Origin: Acidipropionibacterium timonense
GTDB lineage: Bacteria; Actinomycetota; Actinomycetes; Propionibacteriales; Propionibacteriaceae
DNA: 55,790 bases
Assembly (NCBI RefSeq): GCF_900605005.1
Contig: NZ_LR027558.1
Span: 2,213,705 to 2,269,494 of the forward strand
Reading direction: 5' to 3'
Shown: one piece after another, positions 1 to 8,323 of the stretch
Numbering within the stretch: position 1 is the stretch's first letter
Layout: every line of letters starts with the position of its first letter
Position numbers and translations under genes: made by a program
The notes under the pieces: model-generated
Database searches by the model: none
Told to the model about the DNA's origin: nothing
What the model saw: only the letters and a program-made list of their open reading frames with translations

Positions 1-49
1 AACTTCACAGGGAGTATCGTCGGCAGCGTCAGATGTGTATGACAGACAG
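1..49. other. Residual Illumina Nextera i5 adapter (not genomic)
   Basis: Bases 17-40 equal the first 24 bases of the Nextera read-1 adapter (TCGTCGGCAGCGTC plus AGATGTGTAT). Bases 41-49 match the rest of the transposon mosaic end at 7 of 9 positions. Bases 9-16 (agggagta) differ by one base from i5 index 507 (AAGGAGTA), and bases 1-8 match the end of the P5 primer at 6 of 8. The adapter sequence is known; the match is read directly. This stretch should be trimmed. Genomic sequence appears to begin at about base 50. Confidence 0.95.
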
Positions 50-61
50 GCGAGGTGGGGG

Positions 62-1093
<1,032 letters not shown>

Positions 1094-1194
1094 CTAGGAG
1101 CGCCCCCGACCCGGGACCGGGGAGCGGACGGCCGGAGGCCGGGTCCGCCGAGCAGGAGGGCAACGCCGACACCATCGCGGGGCTACCCGGGATG

Positions 1195-1274
1195 ACCGCC
1201 ACGGATCCCCGCTCAACTCGGCCCTGCGGGCACCCGACCGGTGATGAAGGACGTTGCGCGGTGAATCGTGGCGG
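1195..1274. repeat. Palindromic extragenic element, diverged copy 1
   Basis: The left arm (1195-1216) and right arm (1254-1274) are imperfect reverse complements, about 17 of 22 positions. Both arms resemble the arms of the element at 30565-30644: 19 of 22 and 20 of 21 positions. It sits in the 325-base gap between asd and the CPBP gene, in which I see no gene. The rest of that gap is the asd promoter side (TAGACT box) and a GC hairpin near the CPBP stop. The two copies suggest a repeated REP-like or non-autonomous element; this is inference from two copies only. Confidence 0.7.
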
Positions 1275-1348
1275 CCGCGGCCAGAGCCGGTACCGGGGAA
1301 GGTCGGGCGAGGATGAAGACGGCCCCGGACGTTCCCCCGGGACCGGGC

Positions 1349-1370
1349 GGCGGCCGTGACTCCGGCCGCC
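1349..1370 (-). terminator. GC hairpin after the CPBP gene
   Basis: A 7-bp perfect stem (GGCGGCC / GGCCGCC) with an 8-base loop lies 40 bases beyond the stop codon of the CPBP gene. No T tract follows on the minus strand, so it would be a non-canonical terminator of the kind common in high-G+C actinobacteria. It may also be chance in such GC-rich sequence. Confidence 0.35.
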
Positions 1371-1409
1371 CCTTGACCTCGGCCACATCCACGGACCCGA
1401 CCCCGGGCC

Positions 1410-2387
1410 TCACAACCAGGACAGATGGGGCGCGAGGAAGGCGTAGCCGACGAAGGACACGACATCGAGCAGGGTGTGGGCGACGATGAGCGGGCCCAGC
1501 CGACCGCGCCGGGTGAACACCCAGCCCAGGAGCAGACCCATGACGATGTTCCCGGCGAACCCGCCCCATCCTTGGTACAGGTGGTAGGTACCCCGGATGG
1601 CGGCACTGCCCACGACGACCGCCAGGGCCGACACCCCGCACTGGCGCCACCGGGTGAAGAGGTAGCCGACCATCACGGTCTCCTCGAGGACCGCGTTCAT
1701 CACCGCGGCGAGGATGAGTACCGGCACGACCCACCAGGCGTTCTGCAGCCCGGAGGCCCGGACCGTCGTGTTGAGCCCCAGGGCCTTCATGGCGACGTAG
1801 AACCCCAGCCCGGGGATGCCGATGGCGGCGGCCAGGACCGTCCCCGCCAGGGCGTCGCGACGCCATGACCCACCGGTCAGCCCGAGGGCTCGACGCACTC
1901 CGCCGACCGGGGTGCAGAACCTGGCCAGCAGCAGGACCGCCAGCAGCGCCGGGACGACCCCGAAGGCGATGTCGGACAGCTGGTAGAGCAGGTCGAGCCA
2001 GGGCCGCCCCGGGGTAACGGAGGTGTTGAGGGAGGAGGTCTGGGACGACAGCGGCACCCCCCGGGTGAGCCGTTCGATCATCCGCAGCACCGAGTACCAG
2101 GCCGACTGCCCCAGACTCACCGCCAGCAACAGCACCGTCTCCCACACGAGGATCCGACGGTCACGGTCGGTGAGGGCCCGCGCCCGTCGATGGTCGAAGG
2201 AGGAGATTCGGGGTGAGGAATGGTGCCGCGACGAGATCGGACGACCCGACAGCGGCGCGCGGCGAGGTCCATCCGGGACCGATGGCGGCAGGGGATCGGC
2301 CCGAGGGACCGTCCGGGCCATCCGGCGCGGCCCCGGGTCGGCACGGCGCGGCCCTGCCGGCCGCGCCGGCGGGAGGTCCTGGCTCAT
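1410..2387 (-). CDS. CPBP-family intramembrane glutamic endopeptidase
   Basis: A 325-residue polytopic membrane protein. Residues 1-75 are hydrophilic, rich in Pro and Arg, and probably cytosolic. About seven hydrophobic segments follow. The CPBP (Abi/Rce1) motifs are present: the E235-E236 pair in LEETVMVGY, H269 in TYHLYQG and H304 in AHTLLD. The canonical EExxxR arginine is replaced by valine, a variant I recall from other actinobacterial members. The ATG overlaps the stop of proline dehydrogenase by four bases (ATGA), so it is the last gene of a three-gene operon. Its substrate is unknown; a role in prenyl-protein or bacteriocin processing would be guesswork. Confidence 0.88.
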   Translation of the reverse strand: MSQDLPPARPAGPRRADPGPRRMARTVPRADPLPPSVPDGPRRAPLSGRPISSRHHSSPRISSFDHRRARALTDRDRRILVWETVLLLAVSLGQSAWYSVLRMIERLTRGVPLSSQTSSLNTSVTPGRPWLDLLYQLSDIAFGVVPALLAVLLLARFCTPVGGVRRALGLTGGSWRRDALAGTVLAAAIGIPGLGFYVAMKALGLNTTVRASGLQNAWWVVPVLILAAVMNAVLEETVMVGYLFTRWRQCGVSALAVVVGSAAIRGTYHLYQGWGGFAGNIVMGLLLGWVFTRRGRLGPLIVAHTLLDVVSFVGYAFLAPHLSWL

Positions 2388-3313
2388 CGCTGCCCCACCA
2401 TCGACCGGGCGAAGAGCCACACATTGGCCGGCCGCTCGATGACCCGGCGCGCGCAGTAGCGGTACCAGTCGGTGCCGTAGGGCAGGTAGACCCGCATCCG
2501 ATGGCCGACGTCGACGAGTCGGCGCTGCTCGAGGTCCCGGATGCCCTGGAGCATCTGGAACTCGACGTCGGTGCGGCCGAGGTCCTCGATGAGCCGTTCG
2601 GTGATGGCGACGAAGACCGGGTCGTGGGTGGCCACCAGGGGGGTCGCCGGGCCGGTGACCAGGGCACGCAGGCACGCCGCCATGCGCAGGTCGACGTCGT
2701 GCGGGCGGATGAGGGTCACCTCGGACGGCCCGGTGTACGAGCCCTTGCACAACCGGATGCGACGCCCCGGCACGGCGAGTTCCTGGATCTGCTCGAGGCT
2801 GTCATGGCGGGCGGCCTGGACGACCACCCCGGTGTCGGGGAAGTCGGCCAGCAGGTCGTGGACGACGTCGAGGACCCGGTCGTGGATCTGCGGACCCTCG
2901 TCGTCGATCGTCACCTCGACGCCGGCGTTGCGGGCCAGTCGACAGATCCTCGCGGCGCGGTCGCCGGCCCCCGCCGGGTCGAACCCCAACCCGAGGGTCG
3001 ACAGCTCGAGCGACACCTCCGCATGTCCCGCCAACTCCGCCACGCTCCCCAGGGCCGCGACGGCGTCCAATGCCTCGCCCATCGCGGCGTCGGCGGCTGC
3101 CGCGTCGCGGGCACGCGTCGCCAGGGGGTGCAGGGCGATGTCGAGTCCCACCTCGACCTTGTCCCGGGCGGTGAGGACGGCGGCCTCGAGGGTCTGCCCG
3201 GCGATGTACGACTGGGCGATCTCCTGGGCCACCGGCATGGCCGAGATCCGCGCCGCGATGGCCTCGTCGGCGACGATCTCGGTGGCCCGGGCCTGCATCC
3301 GCGACAGGGGCAT
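2384..3313 (-). CDS. Proline dehydrogenase (monofunctional)
   Basis: An FAD-dependent enzyme oxidising L-proline to 1-pyrroline-5-carboxylate, membrane-associated and feeding electrons to quinone. At 309 residues it matches the short monofunctional PutB/PRODH class, not bifunctional PutA; no P5C dehydrogenase gene is next to it. Family hallmarks are seen: RIRLCKGSY near the middle and RMRVYLPYGTDWYRYCARR with RPANVWLF at the C terminus, the substrate and flavin region. The ATG follows the stop of the upstream isomerase gene after one base, and its own stop overlaps the CPBP start, so the three genes are translationally coupled. Linkage to a TIM-barrel isomerase is common in actinobacteria. 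Confidence 0.93.
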   Translation of the reverse strand: MPLSRMQARATEIVADEAIAARISAMPVAQEIAQSYIAGQTLEAAVLTARDKVEVGLDIALHPLATRARDAAAADAAMGEALDAVAALGSVAELAGHAEVSLELSTLGLGFDPAGAGDRAARICRLARNAGVEVTIDDEGPQIHDRVLDVVHDLLADFPDTGVVVQAARHDSLEQIQELAVPGRRIRLCKGSYTGPSEVTLIRPHDVDLRMAACLRALVTGPATPLVATHDPVFVAITERLIEDLGRTDVEFQMLQGIRDLEQRRLVDVGHRMRVYLPYGTDWYRYCARRVIERPANVWLFARSMVGQR

Positions 3314-3314
3314 G

Positions 3315-4160
3315 TCAGCTCTCCCCTCCGCCTCGGGAGGCCAGACCGTCGGCCACCGCGGCGCGGATCTGCCCGAGGACGTGGTGGAGGGCGTCCTGCC
3401 TGTCCGAGCGGCTCGAGAATCGCCGGGTGCTCACCTCGAGGACGATGTCCCCGTCGAATCCGCGGGCGACGGCGTCACGGACGACCTCCCAGGCGTGCTG
3501 GTCACCCTCCCCGGGCAGCAGGTGCTCGTCCCGGAACGACCCGCTGCCGTCGGTGAGGTGGATGTGCGCCAGCCTCGACCCCCAGGTGCGCACGAGGTCC
3601 CGGGAGTCCAGGTGCGAGGTCGAGGCGTGCGAGAGGTCGAGGGTGAGGTGGTCGTAGGACCGCATCGTCGGGTCCCAGTCCGGGCTGTAGGCCAGGAACC
3701 GCCCGGCCGGGGTGCGCCAGGGATACATGTTCTCCACGGCGACGACGACCCCCGCCTCCCGGTTGCGCGGGTCGGCATTGAGCCTGGCCACCCCGGTCTC
3801 GAAGTCGGCCGCGTAGTCGCGTTGCCAGCGGAAGGGGGGATGGACGACGACGACCCGCGCCCCGAACTGGCGGGCCGCCTCACAGGAGCGTTCAAGCTTG
3901 TCCCAGGGGTCGGTGCCCCAGACGTTCGGCATGACGAGGAGGCAGGGGGCGTGGACGGAGGTGACCGCGACCTCGTGGTACCGGGCCATGGCCTCGACGT
4001 GGTCGACGTCGGCCGAGACCGGGTCGACGCCGACCATGAGCTCGACCCCGTCGAACCCGAGCGCGGCGGCGTACTCGATGCCGCTCGCCGTCGACTCCGG
4101 GTACACCGAGGTCGTCGAGAGCGTCACCCGGGGGCCGGACGTCGCGTCGTGAGCTGCCAC
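3315..4160 (-). CDS. Sugar phosphate isomerase/epimerase-like TIM barrel protein
   Basis: A 281-residue member of the xylose isomerase-like / AP endonuclease 2 superfamily. Metal-site type motifs are visible along the barrel: HAPC, VVVHPPF, VAVENM, LDLSHAST, HIHLTDG and LLPGEGD, each carrying candidate His, Glu or Asp ligands. The GTG start at 4160 is preferred because a TAGGTT box (minus strand, 4167-4172) lies exactly six bases upstream. It is the first gene of an operon with proline dehydrogenase and a CPBP protein. The substrate cannot be deduced from sequence; the proline link is positional only. Confidence 0.85.
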   Translation of the reverse strand: MAAHDATSGPRVTLSTTSVYPESTASGIEYAAALGFDGVELMVGVDPVSADVDHVEAMARYHEVAVTSVHAPCLLVMPNVWGTDPWDKLERSCEAARQFGARVVVVHPPFRWQRDYAADFETGVARLNADPRNREAGVVVAVENMYPWRTPAGRFLAYSPDWDPTMRSYDHLTLDLSHASTSHLDSRDLVRTWGSRLAHIHLTDGSGSFRDEHLLPGEGDQHAWEVVRDAVARGFDGDIVLEVSTRRFSSRSDRQDALHHVLGQIRAAVADGLASRGGGES

Positions 4161-4314
4161 GCATCCAACCTACCGTGGGATGGTCGTCGCACGACGAGGT
4201 CGGGTGGAACCTCCTCGGACCGGGACCGGCGCCCGGGCCGACCAGGACGCCGCCGGTCGGCTGTCACCCGAACCCGGTTTCGAGGAATGGGGCCGGGCAG
4301 TCCACAATGATCCC

Positions 4315-4953
4315 ATGCACGTCGACCATCTCATGTTCGCCGCCGGTCCGGAGGGCCTCGAGGTCGAGGCCGCCCGCATGGGCGAGAAGCTCGGCACGTC
4401 GTTCATCAACGGCGGCATCCACCCGCGCTTCGGCACCCGCAACCGGATCCTGCCGCTCGCCGGGCCGCGTTACGTCGAGATCGTCGAGGTCCTGGACCAT
4501 CCCGCGGCCGACAAGGCCGTCTTCGGCCAGGCCGTGCGGGCCAGGTCCGAGGAGGGCGGTGGCTGGCTCGGATGGGCCGTCTCCGTCGACGACCTGGCCC
4601 CGTTCGAGGAGCGCCTGGGACGCAACTCGGTGCCCGGGTCGCGTCACTTCCCCGACGGCCGCTACCTCGAATGGCACCAGCTCGGGGTCAAAGGGCTCAT
4701 GACCGATCCTCAGCTGCCGTACTTCCTGCACTGGGAGTCCTCCGCCGAGCTCCTGCCCAGCGCCCTCACCGGCACGATCACCCTCAAGCGCATCGAGATG
4801 ACCGGCTCCCGGAACCGCGTCGAGGAGTGGCTCGGTGAGCCGATCCCCGACGAGGTCGAGGGCATCACCTTCGACTTCACGAGCCCGAACGGCCATCCGG
4901 GCATCAGCGCCGTCACCTTCGAGGTTCCCGGACGCGGCCTGGTCCGCATCTGA
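4315..4953 (+). CDS. VOC-superfamily (glyoxalase-like) protein
   Basis: A 212-residue protein that starts MHVDHLMFA, the usual opening strand of a vicinal-oxygen-chelate domain, with the metal-type histidine H5. It resembles glyoxalase-like family 3 (PF13468), with two related halves and RYVEIVEVLD-type strands. An in-frame GTG lies upstream at 4180, but the ATG at 4315 is preferred: it gives the standard domain start and a CACAAT box (4303-4308) ends six bases before it. It is divergent from the isomerase operon. Substrate unknown; VOC proteins range from isomerases and dioxygenases to antibiotic resistance proteins. Confidence 0.85.
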   Translation: MHVDHLMFAAGPEGLEVEAARMGEKLGTSFINGGIHPRFGTRNRILPLAGPRYVEIVEVLDHPAADKAVFGQAVRARSEEGGGWLGWAVSVDDLAPFEERLGRNSVPGSRHFPDGRYLEWHQLGVKGLMTDPQLPYFLHWESSAELLPSALTGTITLKRIEMTGSRNRVEEWLGEPIPDEVEGITFDFTSPNGHPGISAVTFEVPGRGLVRI

Positions 4954-5039
4954 CGACGGACCTTCCGGCGGCGGAACTGTCGTACCCCTCCGCCACACTG
5001 GCTGCGGTCGGGCCGAACGGTCCGAGGAGAGGGGGCGCC

Positions 5040-6452
5040 ATGGCCAGGTCGACGGCGAGGAAGACGCAGTCCGACGGCTGGGTGTGCACCGAGTGCGGCT
5101 GGACCACCGCCAAGTGGGTGGGGCGGTGCGGCGAGTGCCAGGCCTGGGGTTCGGTCGTCGAGAAGGGGGCGCCCAAGCTCACCGACGTCACCTCGACGGT
5201 GCCGGTGTCGCGGGCGGTGCCGATCGGCCAGGTGAGTGAGCAGGCGGCCGACCGTCACCTCACCGGCATCGGTGAGCTCGACCGGGTGCTCGGTGGTGGC
5301 CTGGTGCCCGGGGCGGTCGTCCTGCTCGCCGGGGAACCGGGGGTGGGCAAGTCGACCCTGCTGCTCGACGTCGCCGCCAAGTGGGCCGGCGCCGGTCGAC
5401 GGACGCTCTACGTCACCGGCGAGGAGTCGGCGGCCCAGGTGCGGTTGCGGGCCGGTCGCACCGGCGCCCTGGCCACCGAGCTCTACCTCGCCGCCGAGAC
5501 CGATCTGGGCACCGTCCTGGGCCACATCGAGCAGACCGAGCCGAGCCTGCTCGTCCTCGACTCGGTGCAGACCATCGGCACCGCCGAGGCCGACGGCTCC
5601 CCCGGCGGCGTCTCCCAGGTGCGCGAGGTCACCGGGGCACTGGTCCGGGTCGCCAAGAGAAGAGGGATGGCCGTCGTCATCGTCGGCCACGTCACCAAGG
5701 ACGGGACGATCGCCGGGCCGCGCACCATGGAACACCTCGTCGACGTCGTCCTGGCCTTCGAGGGTGACCGTCACTCGGGGTTCCGGATGGTTCGCGCGAC
5801 GAAGAACCGGTACGGCCCGGCCGACGAGGTCGGGTGCTTCGAGATGACCGACGCCGGCATCGTCGAGGTGCCCGATCCGTCGGGGCTCTTCACCTCGGAT
5901 CACGCCGATCCGCAACCGGGCACCTGCGTCACCGTGACGATGGAGGGTCGCCGTCCCCTGTTGTCGGAGGTGCAGGCGCTCGTCGCCCCCTCCACCTCGG
6001 AGAAGTACCCCAGGCGCACCACCCATGGCGTCGAGAATGGCCGGGTGGCGATGATCCTGGCCGTCCTGGAGCGCAAGGCCGGGCTTCCGCTGAGCGCCCG
6101 CGACGTCTACGTCTCCACCGTCGGCGGGGCCCGGATCACCGATCCGTCGGCCGACCTGGCCATCGCCGTGGCGGTGGCCTCGGCCACGATCGACCGCAAC
6201 TTCCCCACCCGGGTCGTCGCGCTGGGCGAGGTGGGCCTGGCCGGCGACCTGCGCCGGGTGCCGGGGCTGGAGCGTCGGGTGGGTGAGGCGGCGCGGCTCG
6301 GGTTCGACCTGGCCGTCGTGCCGCGGAAATCGCGCGAGGCGCACACGAAGGTGCCGCGGATGCACGGGCTGCACGTCGTCGAGGTGTCGACGGTGGCCGA
6401 GGCGCTGTCCGTGCTCGACCTGAGACGTGGCCGCTCGGGTTCGGCGAACTAG
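5040..6452 (+). CDS. radA: DNA repair protein RadA
   Basis: A RecA-like ATPase that promotes branch migration and processing of recombination intermediates. The 470 residues follow the family order: an N-terminal zinc finger (C16, C19, C30, C33), Walker [10 protein letters not shown] at 99-107, the RadA-specific KNRYG motif around 256, and a Lon-protease-like C-terminal domain from about 285. A purine-rich Shine-Dalgarno region (gaggagaggggg) precedes the ATG. disA starts ten bases after the stop. RadA is reported to restrain DisA activity in Bacillus and mycobacteria, which makes the adjacency functional. Confidence 0.97.
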   Translation: MARSTARKTQSDGWVCTECGWTTAKWVGRCGECQAWGSVVEKGAPKLTDVTSTVPVSRAVPIGQVSEQAADRHLTGIGELDRVLGGGLVPGAVVLLAGEPGVGKSTLLLDVAAKWAGAGRRTLYVTGEESAAQVRLRAGRTGALATELYLAAETDLGTVLGHIEQTEPSLLVLDSVQTIGTAEADGSPGGVSQVREVTGALVRVAKRRGMAVVIVGHVTKDGTIAGPRTMEHLVDVVLAFEGDRHSGFRMVRATKNRYGPADEVGCFEMTDAGIVEVPDPSGLFTSDHADPQPGTCVTVTMEGRRPLLSEVQALVAPSTSEKYPRRTTHGVENGRVAMILAVLERKAGLPLSARDVYVSTVGGARITDPSADLAIAVAVASATIDRNFPTRVVALGEVGLAGDLRRVPGLERRVGEAARLGFDLAVVPRKSREAHTKVPRMHGLHVVEVSTVAEALSVLDLRRGRSGSAN

Positions 6453-6461
6453 AGTCGACCC

Positions 6462-7556
6462 ATGACCGAGTCGACGCCCACCGGGCGAGCCGCCGAGGAC
6501 CATCAGGCCAAGGTCCGTCACCTCATGGCTCTGCTGGCCCCGGGCACCCCCATCCGGGCGGGCCTGGAGCGGATCATGAGGGGCCGCACCGGGGCCCTCA
6601 TCGTCCTGGGTGACACTCCCGAGGTACGCGCGGTGGCCAGCGGCGGGTTCCCCATGGACGTCCATCTCACCCCGCAGGCCCTGCGCGAGCTGTGCAAGAT
6701 GGACGGCGGTCTCATCGTCTCCAGTGACCATGAACGGATCCTCGCCGCCGGAGTGCACTTCGTGCCCGACGGGGATCTGCCGACGATGGAGACCGGCACC
6801 CGACATCGTTCCGCCGACCGCGTCTCCCAGCAGACCGGGGTCCCGGTCGTCGTCGTGTCGGCCTCGATGTCGACGATGGCCATCTTCCTCGAGGGACGGC
6901 GTCACCGGATCGAGGCCCCCGACCAGATCCTCTCCCGCGCCAACCAGGCCCTCGACACCCTGTCGAGCTACCGGTCCCGGCTCACCACGGAGGCGGCCGC
7001 CCTCACCTCCCTCGAGGTTCGTGACGCCGTCACCGTCCGCGACGTCGCCACCGTCGCCCGGCGCATCGAGATGTTCCGGCGGATCGACTCGGAGGTGCGC
7101 GGCCACGTGTCGGCCCTGGGCGTCGAGGGCCGGCTCATCCAGTTGCAGCGCAACGAGCTCACCACCGGGGTCGACGATCTCGCCCGGCTGCTGGCCGACG
7201 ACTACCGACCCGACCAGGCCGACGAGACGCCGTTCTCCCTGGCCCGGCTGCGCGAGCTCACGTGGGCCGAACTGGACGACGTGGCACGGGTCGCCGAGGT
7301 CATCGGGTTCGACCGGGATCGTCACCCGCTGGACGCCGAGGTCGAACCGCGTGGGCACCGTCAGTTGTCCGACATCTCCGAACTGCCGCCACGGGTCATC
7401 CAATCCGTCGTCGAACATTTCGGGACCCTGCGCCAGATCGTCTCGGCGAGCACCATCGAACTCGGCCAGCTCTCGGGGGTCGGCGTCCAACGGGCCAAGG
7501 CCATCCGGGAGGCCCTGGAGCGGACCCTCGACGGGGAGCCGTCGCGGGACCGTTGA
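6462..7556 (+). CDS. disA: DNA integrity scanning diadenylate cyclase
   Basis: Makes cyclic di-AMP from two ATP and scans DNA for branched structures as an octamer. The 364 residues hold the DAC domain (about 15-150) with the signature GTRHRSADR at 112-120, a helical spine, and a C-terminal helix-hairpin-helix domain (about 305-360, LSGVGVQRAKAI). The usual DGA catalytic motif reads DGG (81-83), a conservative change. The ATG at 6462 is preceded by TAGAGT (6450-6455), whose TAG is also the stop codon of radA, exactly six bases upstream. So disA may have its own leaderless promoter besides read-through from radA. Confidence 0.97.
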   Translation: MTESTPTGRAAEDHQAKVRHLMALLAPGTPIRAGLERIMRGRTGALIVLGDTPEVRAVASGGFPMDVHLTPQALRELCKMDGGLIVSSDHERILAAGVHFVPDGDLPTMETGTRHRSADRVSQQTGVPVVVVSASMSTMAIFLEGRRHRIEAPDQILSRANQALDTLSSYRSRLTTEAAALTSLEVRDAVTVRDVATVARRIEMFRRIDSEVRGHVSALGVEGRLIQLQRNELTTGVDDLARLLADDYRPDQADETPFSLARLRELTWAELDDVARVAEVIGFDRDRHPLDAEVEPRGHRQLSDISELPPRVIQSVVEHFGTLRQIVSASTIELGQLSGVGVQRAKAIREALERTLDGEPSRDR

Positions 7557-7568
7557 GAGCCGACCGGC

Positions 7569-8315
7569 TCAGGAGATCTGGAAGACGTACTGGTTGACCG
7601 ACCCACCGCCGACCGAGACGGTGGCGACATAGGTGCCACGCCCCAGATCCTCGTCGACGAGCTTGCACCCGTTCGACCGGCGTCCGGGCCACTTGACGTC
7701 GGCGGTCCACGCCTTGCCGGCGGCGAGTTGATGAGTGCCCTTGGGGGCCCAGGCCGGGCAGTCGGAGGTCGACCAGATACGGTCGGAGCCGGACGTGACG
7801 GTGAGGTCGACCTTGACCTTCGAGAGATCCCAGGTGCAGGCCGAACCGGTGTCGTTGGTGACGGTGACGTGGAACGACGCCGCACCGCCGACCGCGATCG
7901 TCCGGGCATCACCCTTGACGACGGCGGTGAGGCTCGAGGAGTCACAGGCCGCCGTGGGGCTGGGGCTCGGGGACCCCGGGGTGCTCCCGGACGGGGTCGC
8001 CGAGGGGCTCGACGCCGAGGCGCTCGGGGAGCCGGAGGGACTGGCCGACCCGCTCGCGCTCGGGGAGCCGGACGAGGGGCTGGCGATCGGGGTGGCCCAG
8101 CCGGTGTCGGTCCAGGACGGGTCGGGGGTGAACACCGAGCTCGGCACGGCGTCGGCCTGCTTGCTCGAGGACCCTCCGCCCAGCACGCTGGCCGCGAGCC
8201 AGACGATGAGGACGAGGACGAGGATGCAGGCTCCCGCCAGCACGGCGCGCCGGATCCAGTAGGTCGACGCCGACTCCGGGCCGACCGGGTCACGCAATCC
8301 CTTGAGTGGACTCAT
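7569..8315 (-). CDS. Membrane-anchored extracytoplasmic protein, unknown function
   Basis: A 248-residue protein with one N-terminal membrane segment (about 23-45), then a Ser/Pro/Ala/Gly linker of roughly 70 residues and a globular C-terminal domain. This domain begins near CDSSSL and has four cysteines that could form two disulfides. The pattern suggests a signal-anchored protein with a beta-sandwich-like domain outside the cell. I chose ATG 8315 rather than an upstream in-frame start, because the longer form would overlap the upstream gene. It lies nine bases after hemH-hemQ and may be co-transcribed with haem genes, but no haem-binding motif is visible. Confidence 0.75.
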   Translation of the reverse strand: MSPLKGLRDPVGPESASTYWIRRAVLAGACILVLVLIVWLAASVLGGGSSSKQADAVPSSVFTPDPSWTDTGWATPIASPSSGSPSASGSASPSGSPSASASSPSATPSGSTPGSPSPSPTAACDSSSLTAVVKGDARTIAVGGAASFHVTVTNDTGSACTWDLSKVKVDLTVTSGSDRIWSTSDCPAWAPKGTHQLAAGKAWTADVKWPGRRSNGCKLVDEDLGRGTYVATVSVGGGSVNQYVFQIS

Positions 8316-8323
8316 GGGGCGCC

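Noticed and set aside
4710-7490. Long open frame of 926 codons on the minus strand opposite radA and disA
   Set aside because: It is an antisense shadow typical of G+C-rich DNA. radA and disA on the plus strand have full conserved motifs; the shadow has biased Gly/Asp/His composition and no recognisable domain. Similar shadows opposite hemH-hemQ, clpC and ftsH (over 800 codons each) were dropped for the same reason.
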